Notes: generated by a model from the sequence alone, not told the origin. Shown: positions 34,330 to 47,069, counted from the first letter of the stretch. The stretch: DNA of 64,000 bases from Welwitschia mirabilis (GCA_051453625.1 JBOZIK010000001.1:198933617-198997616); one strand, 5' to 3'. Numbers and translations: made by a program.

Positions 34330-35620
34330 AAATTTTTTAGGTAAACATCTATTTTTAATTAAGAAGTTACCTTATTGTAGATATTGCCAATTACATAGTC
34401 TCCAAAACTACTCCTTTCCACTAGACCATCAATGATAAAAAGAGATTTTTAAGCCAAGTCAAATATTTATTTTGTGATAGCTCATATCTTTTGAAATACT
34501 ATCCAAATCAACTCATTTGCAAATGTGTCCCTTAAATTAACATTCATGAAATACTTAATCATTACCATTTTGAGGCTTATGGAGATTACTAATTTCTCCA
34601 ATCTGGTTTTTATTGACCATCAATTTTTAAAAACTCCTATCTTTAGTACAAATCCTATGATAACTGTTAAAGGTTAGGATCCTTTTACAAAAACAAATGA
34701 TGTTGTTAAATCCCATTCTTATTGTTTAATTCTTTAATGTTTGGGGATTGACTTCTAAGATGCTTATCCATCATTAAATGGGAATTAACACATCCTTGTT
34801 TGAGTCCATTATGTTACTAAATGGTTTGAAGAATGTGCTTATCAAATAAATAATGATAAAATGGTAGTTAGATTATTTAAATAAAATGTATTAACTTATT
34901 GTGATTATCCACATGTTTTACTTAGCAATGGAGGAACACACGTTTGTAACAAAATATTTAACAACCTTCTTATTAAATATGTAGTTACACATAAATTCAT
35001 AACACTTTATCACATGAAAACAAGTGATCAAGTTGAGGTTATGAATAGGTAACTTAAGAAAATCCTTTAAAAAGTAGTAAACTCAACATGCGAAGACTAG
35101 TCTTTCAAACTTAATGATGTCTCATGGGCATTCCACATTCTTATAAAATGCCCTTAGGGATGTTACCTTTTCAATTAGTCTATAGTAAAGCATGTCATTT
35201 ACCTATAGAATTTCAGCATAAGACTTATAATATGAACTTAGACTTAGATATTACAAAGAAAAATAGGCTTATACAACTCAACATAATAGACAATTATGAC
35301 AACATGAGAATAAATAAGGATAGAATGAAGAGGTTCCATGATCAACATATCTTTAAAAAACCTTTTTAAGAGGAATAACTAGTCTTGTTGTATAACTCTT
35401 ACTTACATCTTTTTCCAAGCAAACTAGCAGCTAAGTGGAAAGGGCCCTTCTTGATTAAAAACAAAAAAGTTTTTCCACTCAAAGTTATCCTTATTGAAAA
35501 TCTAAAAATAATTATCTTTAATATTAATGGACATCACCCAAAATATTATCATTCACTCACTCTAGTAATTGATAATTTTTAAGACTTATTGACATAGATC
35601 GAAGGTCATTATAAAAAAAT
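34330..35620 (+). pseudogene. Athila integrase (degraded)
   Basis: Blocks: INIHEILNHYHFEAYGDY (zinc-binding HHCC start, about 34,535-34,590), GFYWPSIFKNSYL (frame-shifted), a VWGIDF-like start of the core near 34,740 broken by an indel, VLLSNGGTHVCNKIFNNLL (about 34,915-34,970), TSDQVEVMNR (about 35,020-35,050), MLPFQLVYSKACHLPIEFQH (about 35,160-35,220), RMKRFHDQHIFKKPF, and AAKWKGPFLI (about 35,430-35,460). Athila has IISDGGTHFCN (second catalytic Asp, here Asn), QTSGQVEVSNRE (catalytic Glu kept), and KACHLPVELEHKA. The open pieces 35,124-35,369 and 35,385-35,582 are the integrase C-terminal half. Confidence 0.9.
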
Positions 35621-36874
35621 CAATAACAAGTGATTACATTATCACCTAAGTAATGGTTAAGATCAAGATTAATTATAGGTTTTTAAGAAAAGAAATGCTT
35701 ATTTTGAATAGGTTGATTATGAACACATTCACTTATAAACTCCAATTTTAGTAAAACTTAGTTGAAAAGGTGGGATTTTCCTTCCCATATAATTTTTAAA
35801 TAAAAATCATTTAATGGAAACAATATTTATCTTAACTAGGTCAATAAGTCAACAACGTCATAAAAGTGCATAAAAGATGGCTACAGGAAGATGAAGAAAA
35901 GAAAATAAGATATCTCTTCTCCAAAACCACATAACATTAATTACTTAGTTAGGCTTAATTAATTGCATTGAAGTTATGGACGTCCACTAGTAATGTAGGT
36001 CTAATGATATAATTATGACATGATTCAACTACATCAAGGCTATAAATGCTTATTGGTAATGTAACACTAAATTCTACATAATACAACATGTTTAACTCTA
36101 TTGGCAAAAAATTTCATAAACTAGATGCTCAATGTGATTCAAGGGCATAATACTAAATAGATATTTGAAAGTAAAAATGGAAAACAAAGGAACCAAAAGA
36201 TGGGAATTGGAGGTTTTATATGAACTATTATCTCTTAACTTATATACTTAGGATTTACATTAATTTCTTAAATTCATAAAAGTTACTTGGTTAAAAATTA
36301 GCTTGGTTGATATCATGGTCTATTAAAAATACAAAATTATAATAAATAATTGATAAATTAGTATAGTTTACTTGCTTATTCATTAGTTTCTAGTTTTACT
36401 CCATTTATGTATTTTCCATCTCATTTATCTCACGTCACTTCACTAAATTCCACTTTATATCATTTTCATGAGAAATAATTCCTAAGGCATTAACTATTTT
36501 ATGGATAGTTTTTCCACTTAACACATGTTTGGTTGTAAATATTTTGTCTTTTTTCTTACCTTAATTTGCATTGTTTTTAATAAAAGAACTCTTTGTAATC
36601 TATCTATACCTATGTTCTTAAATAATTTAACATTTTCACTATAAACTTTGAGGACAAAGTCAAGTCTTGGTTAGGGGAAGTAGCATCTTAATTTTTAGTC
36701 AAGTCACACTAAAGTTTTCACTTAATGTCTTAACCACATAAAATTGATCATAAAATTTTTCAAGTTATATTGTTTGCATACTTAAAGTGCTTTTGAAATA
36801 GATAATTTTTCAATGTTAAACCATTTTATTATTGATGGTTTACTAAGGCACTAGAAAAAGACTAGTTAGGAATG
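35621..36874 (+). other. 3' untranslated region of the plus-strand Athila
   Basis: No coding sequence. Near 36,645-36,690 a tttgaggacaaag and ggttaggggaag stretch resembles the gaggacaa...gggggag text often found in the 3' region of plant gypsy elements. The bases just before the LTR (ctagaaaaagactagttagg) are only weakly purine-rich, so the PPT has decayed. Confidence 0.6.
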
Positions 36875-38905
36875 TGTTAGCATGTAAAAATTGACATTTA
36901 TTTGAAGTATTTTAGGCCAATTTATTGTAAATAAATACATTAATTTAATTAGTTTAATCATAAAAATGTATTTTATTATTTTTAAAATAAAATGTAATAT
37001 TATGATTTTATCCATATTAATTACAGATCTTTAGCCATGTTTTGAAACAAATGGTTAAAGATGGACATAATTTTACACAAAACAATGATGTTAGTGGAGA
37101 TGTAATGTGATGATGCACAGTAGTAGCATTGGAAAATATGTGGCAAAGGTTTGTGGATGTGGCACTAGAGAAATTTGGAAATACCACTAATTGATAAAGA
37201 AATCTAGCTTTAAAGGACATGTGTTGAATTCATCATGATGAAGAGCCCCCTTTAATACTATATAAGGATTTCTGCTAAATACTATAAAACAACCTCCACC
37301 AAATGCTAAATGATAAATATTCTACCTAATGCTATAGGATAGAATCTTAATGCCAAATGATGAAGATTCTACCTAATACTATAATCTGAGAACTTGTAAC
37401 CAATCATCATATCCATCTCTCCCTATAAAAAGGCCTTAAACACTTCATTGTATTCATCTTTGCCTTTGAGAAATTAGAGAACTTTGGAGCATTGGCTTGT
37501 AATGGACTTCTAGGCATCTATTTGGGGGAGTGAGCTAGTTCTTAAGGATTGTCTAAGGAGTTCTTCTTCTTTCTTCCTTTTTTCATTATAATATTATTTT
37601 TATCTTGCAATACAAAATTTGTTCTTTTAGATGGATGAGTAATGTTATAACTAGGATGCTNNNNNNNNNNNNNNNNNNNNNNNNNNNNNNNNNNNNNNNN
37701 NNNNNNNNNNNNNNNNNNNNNNNNNNNNNNNNNNNNNNNNNNNNNNNNNNNNNNNNNNNNTAAGACAACCTCCACCAAATGCTAAATGATAAAGATTCTA
37801 CCTAATGCTAGAGGATAGAACCTTATCTACCTAATGCTATAAGACAACCTCCACCAAATGCTACAAGACAAAATGTTATCTACCTAATGCCAAATGATGA
37901 AGATTCTACCTAATACTATAATCTGAGAACTTGTAACCAACCATCATATCCATCTCTCCCTATAAAAAGACCTTAAAAACTTCATTGTATTCATTTTTTC
38001 CTTTTTTTCCTATAATATTGTTTTTATCTTGAAATACAAAATTTATTCTTTTGTATTGATGAGTAATGTTATAACTAGGATGCTTACGTAACTACTTTTA
38101 CTATTAAGTTTATTTTATTTATGTAAATCCACTTTTGTTACTTAATCTTTTAGTTTCATATCTCTTAAGTTCTCTAGAAGTTCTTATTTTCTATTATTAT
38201 TATTTTAAAGTTATAATGTTAAGTGATTTCATTAATTATCATATAGAGGATGATATTATACCCCATGACTTAAGCCAAATGCACTTAATAGTCTAAAGTG
38301 TTTTACAAGAAAGGTGATCAATATAACATTAGNNNNNNNNNNNNNNNNNNNNNNNNNNNNNNNNNNNNNNNNNNNNNNNNNNNNNNNNNNNNNNNNNNNN
38401 NNNNNNNNNNNNNNNNNNNNNNNNNNNNNNNNTATAACTAGGATGCTTAGGTAACTGCTTTTACTATTAAGTTTATTTTATTTATGTAAATCCACTTTTT
38501 TCACTTAATCTTTTAGTTTCATATCTCTTGAGTTCTCTAGAAGTTCTTATTTTCTATTATTATTATTTTAAAGTTATAGTGTTAAGTGATTTTATCAATT
38601 ATCATATATAGGATGATATTATGCCCCATGACTTAAGCCAAATGCACTTGATAGTCTGAAGTGTTTTACAAGAAAGGTGATCAATATAACATTAGCATAA
38701 AGGATCATTTAAGAACAAACCTACAATACCTTGGAGTTAGTTTGTTTCCCTTCTCTCTAAGACAAATTTCAACTTTAAAAATCACTTCATCCATTCTTCT
38801 CTTCTCTTTTCTTTTTATAACTTGCTTTAAAGTTAGAATGGTGTAAAACTAAGCCAACACCCAATGTTATCCCTAAGGAAGAACGATAGCTAAGTGAGAA
38901 ATTAG
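36875..38905 (+). repeat. 3' LTR of the plus-strand Athila
   Basis: It begins TGTTAGCATGTAAAAATTG and is homologous to 27,230-28,480. Two 100-N gaps (37,661-37,760 and 38,333-38,432) are each flanked by duplications of about 330-380 bp and about 262 bp, so the TATA box appears twice (37,424-37,431 and 37,961-37,968). The end is placed by alignment with the 5' LTR and is uncertain by some bases. Confidence 0.85.
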
Positions 38906-40513
38906 CTTGAATCTAAGATATTGTACTATATTAATCATTCAAAAGTTTAGGATAAAGAATCTAACATGTAAAAATGAAATCATATCTTAAATATTTAAAA
39001 TCAATTCATAAAATAAAGGAAGACACATATCAAATAGTTAGAAAAAAGTTTCTAAACATCCTCTAGTAAATCCTAGGACAGTTATCTAGGTTAAATGACA
39101 TGCCTAATAGTTAGACAAAGATTTTTAAAAATTTGTGGACAAAATGTTTTGAGAAATTTTTGAACAAAATATCATGATGTTTTTTCTTTACATAATGATT
39201 TTGAGATAATCTTTATTACAAAACCAATTTTTTTGGGTATAATGATCTTTTTTGTTTTACATTCATACCTTAAACTTAGGAAAAATAGAATTATTTTAGT
39301 TAATTTTAATAATGATAAGAAGTCATAACAATAATATTATTATATAAAATTCTAGAACATTCCTTCTATAATGAAGTTTCTAGATATTCTAAAGATCTTG
39401 GCTTAAGCTCTTGATGAGTTTACAAAAAGAAGCAGGGATACTAATAGAATTAATAAAGGTACCAATTAGGTTTTTCAAATGCATATTGATAAGGTTATAG
39501 TTAGTTTTTAGGAAAAATTATTAATTCTAAAATAGGTATCTTTAATACACAATGAAAGATTTACTTCTTACTTTTATAGATAAAACATTATATTTGAACC
39601 ATTGACTATTTTTTTGAGAATCAATAGTTAAGATTTGTAATGATATATATTAAGTTTGAATTTTGAATTTTTCTTTCTTAATGTGTTATTTTTAATAATA
39701 TTTAACTCATGTTGGGAATTAAAATTTTAGAAAGACTTTAAAGTAGGTGAAAATCCTAAGTTTTAAATTAAGACAAAAATTTATTTCTAATATTTTGGTC
39801 TTTTAATGTAAGATTCTAGCTCAAGTGTTTCATTTTATTTGTTAATTTTCCATATAATTTTAATACTGTCATAGGAGTTAGTGATATTTCATGTTTATCT
39901 TCATGTATCTAATGAAAATCGTCACTCATAATCTTGTTAATTAGATATTGATCCTAATTGAAATTTATTCCTATAGCAAGAGATTTTATTCTACTAAAAC
40001 ATGAAATAAAGAAAACAAGGTGGTGAATTAATTATCTTTATGAACTTAGAAAAGTTTACATTTTAGAATTTTATCTTCACTAGTATGTTGATCTAATTAT
40101 GATAAAATTTAACTAGGATTTCTAATATGTATGCCATGTAATGTATTATCATTAATTCATTACATCACTAATTAAGATCTATTATGAGCTTGAAAAATTT
40201 ATTAACACATGTGAAAAATATTTTTACAAACTCACATTTAACATTATTGTTCTTTTATACTAGATACATATAGCTTTTACCATTTCCCTATTGAAGAGTT
40301 TATGCAGAAGTGAAATTAAGAATAAGAAATCTTAACAAAATAAAAAAGAAAACAAGAATGCAAAGAAATTGAATATATTAGAAATGAATTAAAACACTTT
40401 ATTTTTCAAAAAGTTTATAAAATAATGGTAATGAAATTTATGTAGAATGTAGACAATTCATGTGGAATGATACAATCTAAGCATTACATAAAGATATGCC
40501 ACTCTTAATAAAA
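38906..40513. other. Unassigned AT-rich stretch between two Athila elements
   Basis: No confident motif. On the minus strand around 39,900-40,250 there are faint hints of integrase-like text (ILISDV near an Asn), which could be the displaced integrase of the third Athila, but the match is too weak to call. Confidence 0.3.
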
Positions 40514-42090
40514 TTATTCATGACATAAATGTGTATTCATTGTAGTAGATGTGGACTAAAATAAAAACTAGGCAAGTATTCAATATTGTTCTTTCATACA
40601 GATAATTTAAAGTAGAACTAGATAGAGGAAATATCATGTTCTTTAACATGTTAGAAAAATGAATTTGTGATGCATCTGAACTTGGTTAGTAAAGTAGGAA
40701 GAAAAACTAACTCTAGAGGTCCAGCTTGAATTGTCAAACCTATAAAACTTTTACTTTAGCAATGTTCTATGATTTCTTGAAATGATCATAAGATTGTTAA
40801 GTCATTTAAGGCTTGGGTCATGGTGGCATAATCACATTCATTACATGAGTGTTGATAAATTATTCAATCCTTCTAATCCTTTATATTCCTTCATAAGCAT
40901 AAAAGGCATGAACTACTATGCATAAGATCTATTAAATAATAGTGACTAAAAATCTCAGAAGTAACCTCAAAAGACTTAATCAATAAATGAAATAACTTAA
41001 TACCATAGTTTCACTTAAACATTAAAAGTCTGATGTAACATGTACAAAAAGAAAAAGAAATAATACTGATTATTCATGAAAAATCCAAAATTACATTTCA
41101 TCAGAGTACGGAAGTAAAGAAGGTATAAACTTCTAAAAACTAGCCTCAAATATATCTCTCTTTCAAAGGAAAATCTTAGAATGTCATCTCAACTTGATGT
41201 TATAAGGATTCCACCTATTTTCCACTAGTCAAAGTTATTTATAAATAAGGGAATAAGGTCCTTTTATAAATAAGTATGACGTATAGGTGATTAAAATCAT
41301 TTGGCTTATAGTGGTAGGTGATCATTATAATTAGGTGGATTACACTTTGGTGATTAAATTCTTCATCATGTAGCATTAGGTAGAGACTGTATTTTTACCT
41401 TAAATGAAGGTTATTATGAGGAGTCCAACTCATGGCCTTTGAATCATCAAATGAATGTAAGCCTTAACAAAAGAACTCAAAGACAAAGATGACTTACTAT
41501 TGAAAAGTAAGGATTCACCTAATATTAAACAAAATCATCGAATGACAAAGATCTCTTATTCTTATTTATTATGAAAAAACCACTACCTAAGATTAGTAAG
41601 TCTCCTAACCTCATGGTAATATAGATGACATGGATGGTTTGCAAGTCTCATGAAGTGATGCCATGATAGAAGTGGTGTGTTATAAGGTTTAAAATAGTGA
41701 TGGGTTATTATATGAAATGAATGAAATTTAGGGTGTACTAAATAAAAGGGTTTAAGGTAATAATTGTACAAGTGATAGTGCTTGAATGATTTTAGATGAG
41801 AAATACCATCAAGAAAAAGTGTTTCAAATTTTTTAAACTAAATCTAATTTAAGAGAAAATATAGTTTTAAAAAAATTAATATAAAAGAATATAATAAAGC
41901 TAAAAACTTTAAAAAGGATTTTCTAAAAGGGTGCATGAAAAGTGGCTCAAGATTTAGAAATAAAGGTTGAATTATAAGCCAAAGTTTGATGATACATTTT
42001 AAGTTAGGAAAGAATCATGTATATTTTAATGTATGATTTCATAAAATCAATGAGAACACTAACACAAGCAAAAATTTTTATATGTTAAAA
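40514..42090 (-). repeat. 3' LTR of the pol-less Athila-group element
   Basis: It aligns with 44,152-45,502 (offset 3,639 in the best-matching part). The minus-strand start at 42,090 reads TTTTAACATATAAAAATTT, a decayed TGTTAGCATGTAAAAATTG. TATA box on the minus strand at about 41,262-41,268. The part from 41,450 to 42,060 is poorly conserved with its partner and may contain an insertion; the ORF at 41,583-41,771 is not a gene. Confidence 0.65.
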
Positions 42091-44129
42091 GTCATATATA
42101 GTTCATTATTTGGCCTTTTTTTACTTATTCAATAACTCATGCAAGACATCATTTTTGAGATGATAACAAAAGTGAGTTGAAGACTATTAGAGAAAGTGAA
42201 CCTTTATTAAGAAGATTATTACAAGATGCTTTTAAAGATAAATAAGGTTTATCTTCTTGATTGAGGCTAAGGTATTTATTAGAAGATAAAGATGAAGGTA
42301 AAATGGTTGACTCATAAAGTTGTTGAGAAAAAGGTAAGGATTCTTCATAGGATGAATCATGTATGGGATCTTTACTAATATTATCTTCATTAAGATTATT
42401 AGGGGATTTATCCTCATATGGATTATGAAGCAATAATGGTTGTAATTTAAAGAAATATTCTTATTTGATGTTGTCCTTCTTATTAATATCCCTTATTGAA
42501 TTATCATCTATTGTATAACTCTTAAATGAATAGCCTTCCTTAAAAGGTTTTTCATCTTCTAACAATTTCTAATTTTTTAATATATCTCTATTTAAATATA
42601 ACCTTTTTCCAAAATCATTATTCACTTTTAGTGTGTTTGTAAACTCAAGATCTTCATGGGCTTCCTCATTGATTTCTTCATCATCCTAAAAATATGGATT
42701 ATATATCATTTATTTCAGTATCCTGAATCTTGTTAAAATTCATAGGATTTACTTCATGGAATGTAAAACGCTCTTCCTATTATGATTAGTCAAGTCAAGT
42801 TTATTAAGGAATGAAGTATGTTATTGGGTGGTTTATTCAAGGTTGCTCAAGAAAGAGAAATGCTGCTTAAGAGTTTTTCCTTGGTCATGAATAATTTAGG
42901 TTTGAATTTTCAAGCATTTTCTTATAATTCCTCTAATTAAGTAGATAACTAAGGTTATTGTTACTTAGATGAATAAAGATAATAGGATGAAGGAGATTAA
43001 TAAGGTAATAAGGAATAAGGGTTATGAGATATGATGTAAGGCATGGAATCAAACTCGTTCTACTTGAAATAGGAATTTTCAAACTAAAACTTACAAAGAG
43101 TTTGATCTAAATGCATATGGGATTGTAGGCTTTAAAGATAATCTCTAAAGGTTTACCTCATGTCAGAAGGATCTTGAGGTTTAAACATTAAAGGTAGTCC
43201 TCTAGAATTTCCTTTAGTTGAATATAATCTTCTACAGTTTATTTAGATTAAATATGATTAGGCAATCTATAGGGATTTTCATATTTCCCATAGACATATT
43301 TCAATTTAAAGGCTATTTCGTATATTCTATCAAATATATCACATGCCCATTCCATGTTGAGTTTTAGAAAATGGTTAATAAAATGTACTAAAATATTATG
43401 TTTTTATAACTTTTTGAGGTTTTTTAAGGGGCTTAAATTTAGAAAGGATTTATCATATCCAAAAGATATTATATGCAAAATTTGAGTAAAAAATTTATGA
43501 AAAATCATACAACATTAGTCTTGGTGGTCCTAGTCATTTTTATAAAAATGACTTAAAAAAAGAGGAGTAACTTGTTCTTGACTATACAAAATAATTCATG
43601 TAACAAACCATAGAAAATAGATGGTAAAAAAATAAAAATGAATTAAGTATATATAAAATGGTTATCACAGAAAAATCCTAGGGAAATAAAAAATTTATAA
43701 AGCTAATAGAAATATAAAAACTACACATAGAAACTAATATTATCTACTAAAATAAAACTTATAAAAAATAAAAGGAAATATAAAGAAATATGAGTTTTAT
43801 TTTAGTTGATTCATTCTATTTTTTAATCCTCTTTTGTATGGCAACTTGCAAAAAAAATTATTAGACCTAAACATAAAAGATCTAAAATGAAAATTATTTT
43901 TAGATTAGACTAAAAGCTAAATAACACTTAAAAAGGACTTGTTTAGATATCATTAGAAACAAACTAGTACCCCTTACTAGAGAAAAACAAAAACGAAAGA
44001 AGTAATAAAAAGAAAAAGAATCAATTTGAGTATCATAGGAGAGGACTAGTACCAATCATACAAAATCTTAAAAAACTAAAATTACAAGAAATAAAAGTCA
44101 TGCTCCTTCTAAGAAGGTACCATGCCATT
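42091..44129 (-). pseudogene. Interior of the pol-less Athila-group element: gag-like remnant
   Basis: The longest open piece (42,149-42,433, minus, 94 residues) is rich in Ser, Leu, Asn and acidic residues and has no recognised motif. Between about 42,750 and 43,100 the minus strand gives MPYIISHNPYSLLPY, then SPSSYYLYSSK and LEEL-ENA text. This resembles the Tyr/Pro/Gln-rich linker of some plant gag proteins, but the match is weak. No protease, RT or integrase block is seen on either strand. Function cannot be named. Confidence 0.4.
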
Positions 44130-44148
44130 ATCCCTAACAATAGTGCTA
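44130..44148 (-). promoter_or_regulatory. Primer binding site (tRNA-Asp type) of the pol-less Athila
   Basis: The plus strand reads ATCCCTAACAATAGTGCTA, the complement of the Athila PBS with seven transitions and no other change (consensus ATCCCCGGCAACGGCGCCA). It lies at the inner edge of the 44.15-45.5 kb LTR. Confidence 0.8.
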
Positions 44149-44151
44149 AAA

Positions 44152-45502
44152 TATATTTATGAGATGAATTTTTATTCATTATAGTAAATGTGAACTAAAA
44201 TAAAAAATAAGAAAGTACCTAGTATTGTGCTTTCACATGAATAATTAAAGATAGGACTGGGCAAATGCAAAATAATGTTCTCTAGCTTACAAGAAATCAA
44301 AACAAAACCAAAAATAATATTTGTTATAAATTCAAACTTGGTTAGTAAATTAGGGAAATAAACTAACTCTAAAGATCCATCTTGAATTATCGAACTTACA
44401 AAAATTTAACTTCATCTATGTCTTATAATTTTCTAATATGATCATAAGATTGTTAAGACATTTAATGCTACTATTATGATGACATAATTTTATTTACCAC
44501 ATGAGTGTTATTGAATTACTTAGTCCCTCTAATCCTTCATCTACTTCATAAACATAAAAGGTGTGCATATGATCCATCAAATAATAGTAACTACAAATCT
44601 AAAAGGTAACCTCAAGAATCTTACTTAGCAAATAAAAGAACTTAACATTGTACTTTTACTTAAACATTAAAATCATGATGCCACTTACACTAAAAATAAA
44701 AAGTAAATAATTATGATTTATGAAAAATCAAAAATTACATACTTCATATGATGAAAGTAAACTAGTTCCAGACTCCTCAGAACTAGCCTCAAAGCTAGCT
44801 TACTCCTAAAGGAGGAGCTTAGAATACCATCTTAACTTAATTCTCTAAGCATTCCATCTATTTTCACTAGCCAATTTTGTTTACCAATGAGGAACAAGAC
44901 CCTTTTATAGATGAATATGGAGCAGAGGTGATTGAAATCTTTAGGTAGTGATCTTTTTTGTTTGTAGCATTAGATGGAGATTGTCTATCTGTGTTAGGTG
45001 GATGTTGTTATGATGAGTTTAACATGTGGCCTTTAGATCATGATGCGTCTACAATATGATGCTATTACCATGTGTCTTCATCATCATTATCATGTTAATA
45101 TCACATGTTCCTTCCATGTCTGTCTTATGCCACCACTACAAGTTATTGGAGTTATTAGTCATTTTAAATGTAATAATTAATTGAGCCCATAACTAAAATG
45201 TGATGAATTTCTTATGAAGTTTAAAAATGTAGCTTTCAATGCATTTTACTTTAAAGGACTGATGGCACTGATGTCCAAGATGGTAATGCACATATTTGCT
45301 TCTTGATTCTCTTCAAATCTTAGTATGTCTTCTAGAATGCATCAAATTAGCTAAAATTGTTATGGAAAAGTGCATAAGTTCAAAAATTTTATTAAAGAGG
45401 CTTAAATAGTAATTTTATGATATAATAACTATTTTAATATTTTTAACTAAGTTAAATTAGTCAAGTATACTTAGTTTAAAGGTCTATTTTTGCATGTTAA
45501 TA
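44152..45502 (-). repeat. 5' LTR of the pol-less Athila-group element
   Basis: Minus-strand LTR with start at 45,502 and end at about 44,152. TATA box (minus) at about 44,903-44,909. The region 44,930-45,150 is also related to the LTR of the plus-strand Athila (gatgagtttaacatg, ctattaccatgtgtct), showing the two belong to one LTR family. Confidence 0.75.
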
Positions 45503-46560
45503 GATATCATTATAATAGCTTTAATGTTTTATCTGGATTAATTAAATAAATGATTTATATAATATATTTTTAGTTATTACTTGGAAGTTTATTTTATTAT
45601 GATGATAACATGTTTTATTAAATAAGAAAATACATATTAGTTAAGTTGTATTTTATTGTTTCATGTTTTATCCAATACTCTCCCTCAAACTCCCTAGTAT
45701 TTATCTTTAATTTTTAAATGTTTTAGAAATTATTGAGTTTTATTCCTTTAATTATTTCATGAGTCCATTTTCTACCTCTTATTATATTTTTTTTGGAAAA
45801 CATAATTAAATTTGATTCCTCCAATGTGATATCTAGTCTTGTTTTTGTTAAATATATTAACTTATCAATTAACTTTGAAACTTTATGGGCTTAATATTTT
45901 CTGTTAATTCATTAATTTTTATCTTGGTACCTAGCTCCATGAAATGGGCTAGCCTTAAGGCTATCCTAATGTTTATCTTCTAAGATAATTTTTCCTTCAT
46001 TGATTTATTAGATATTTCTTTAGTAATAATCAAATTATAATAAGATAGTAGTTTTCATCTCTTGATCTTATGTGTGATTTATTTTATATCTTTAATACTT
46101 GATTTAAAGATACATTTTCTATTAAGTTATTTATAGTTTTAAGTAAGACTTCTTGTTCATGTTATAACTTTCATAGTTTGGTTTTATTTGATAAATATGA
46201 GGCTTAATTTCCTACTTTTCATCCTTATAAATAGGCTATGATGAACCAAAGTGATAAAAGGATCTCACTACTACTCATGTAATGAATGCAATAATGTTGA
46301 CATGATTCAAGCAATAAAAAACTTGGCATATTTAAGAATTAAAGTAGAAATTGCATTATATCTTTGAATGGAATGCTTTTATTTACTGAAACATTATCTT
46401 AGTCTTGAGTGCAATGTACATTTTCAATTCTCAATATTTGAAATATATTTTACTACATTTTTTATTTACAATTTTTCTTAAATATTCTTACTAGTTTAAA
46501 ACATTGTGCATTGTTTTATTACCTTTTATTATGAATTATTCCTGTAGATCAAATGACAAG
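45503..46560 (+). repeat. Possible LTR with TATA box, plus orientation
   Basis: The sequence has U3-R-U5-like composition, with a TATA box (tataaata, 46,226-46,233) followed by ggctatgatgaacc and a T-rich tail. It sits between the pol-less Athila and the RNase H of the third Athila, where that element's integrase would be expected, so it may be an insertion. No partner copy or PBS was found. Confidence 0.3.
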
Positions 46561-46689
46561 GGGTCTTTTCTATAATGAAAGACCAAGTTTTATGTATAAA
46601 AGTTAGCTTTGAATAATATGCTTATTAAGAAATAAATTGTTTATAAGTGTTAAACCTAAAGAAAAATAAGAATGACATCTAATGTAAAA

Positions 46690-47030
46690 TAAGTGATTAA
46701 TGATTACGTTTTCTACTACTTTCTTATCTATGATTTCAATATCAAATTCTTGTAGAAATAAGATTCACTTTATTAATTTGGCTTTAGATTCTTTCTTAGA
46801 TAATATGCATTTAAGAAAAAAATGATTAGTAAAAATAATGGTTTTTTCACTTATCAGATATTTTGTAAAATTTTCAAAGGTATAAAATACATTAATAACT
46901 CTTTTTTGGTTCTTTTATAATGTGATTAAGAAAGTTGTGGGGTTTTTTTTGTATATTAAATAATACATGATTTATTATCTCTTCTTTACCCTCAAGCAAT
47001 TCCTACAACATAGTTTTTGACATCACATAA
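46690..47030 (-). pseudogene. Athila RNase H (third element, degraded)
   Basis: Minus-strand text includes YVVGIA following a CDVKN-like start, FLKCILSKKESKAKLIK*IL and FLQEFDIEIIDKKVVENVII. Athila has CDASDYAVGAVLGQR, L.YLL.KKESKPRLIRWIL and LLQEFDLEI.DKKG.ENVVADHLSR. The first block needs a frame change. It follows RT on the same strand. Inactive because of stops. Confidence 0.8.
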
Positions 47031-47069
47031 TAACTTAAAAGAAAGTAATTAATTAAAAGATTATAAGAT

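Larger units (their letters stand above)
27230..38905 (+). mobile_element. Athila-type Ty3/gypsy element, structurally complete but decayed
   Basis: The element has a 5' LTR (27,230-28,480), a tRNA-Asp-type PBS (28,484-28,502), gag, protease, RT, RNase H and integrase in Athila order, and a 3' LTR (36,875-38,905). The nominal 3' LTR length is inflated by two flank-duplicated gaps; discounting them, both LTRs are close to 1.2 kb. Hallmarks of Athila include YNPSWQNHPNF in gag, MCIDYRKL in RT and KACHLPIE in integrase. Every domain has stops. The target duplication is not clear: TCCAA precedes the 5' LTR, and the 3' edge is uncertain by a few bases. Confidence 0.9.
40514..45502 (-). mobile_element. 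Athila-group element without pol (non-autonomous or deleted)
   Basis: Minus-strand element. The 5' LTR (about 44,152-45,502) opens TATTAACATGCAAAAATAGAC, an Athila-type start (TGTTAGCATG...), and ends beside a tRNA-Asp-type PBS (44,130-44,148). The 3' LTR spans about 40,514-42,090. The interior is only about 2.0 kb and contains no RT, RNase H or integrase text; it holds a short ORF and Tyr/Pro/Gln-type gag-like text. LTR homology is plain: the two blocks 40,535-41,450 and 44,174-45,040 match throughout. No target duplication could be confirmed. Confidence 0.75.

Noticed and set aside
37284-38600. Tandem LTRs or a third LTR copy at the Athila 3' end
   Set aside because: The extra copies are bounded by 100-N gaps and match the flank-duplication artefact seen across the window.
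39900-40250. Athila integrase on the minus strand
   Set aside because: Only a few residues resemble the family and the frame changes repeatedly; kept as a check, not as a feature.
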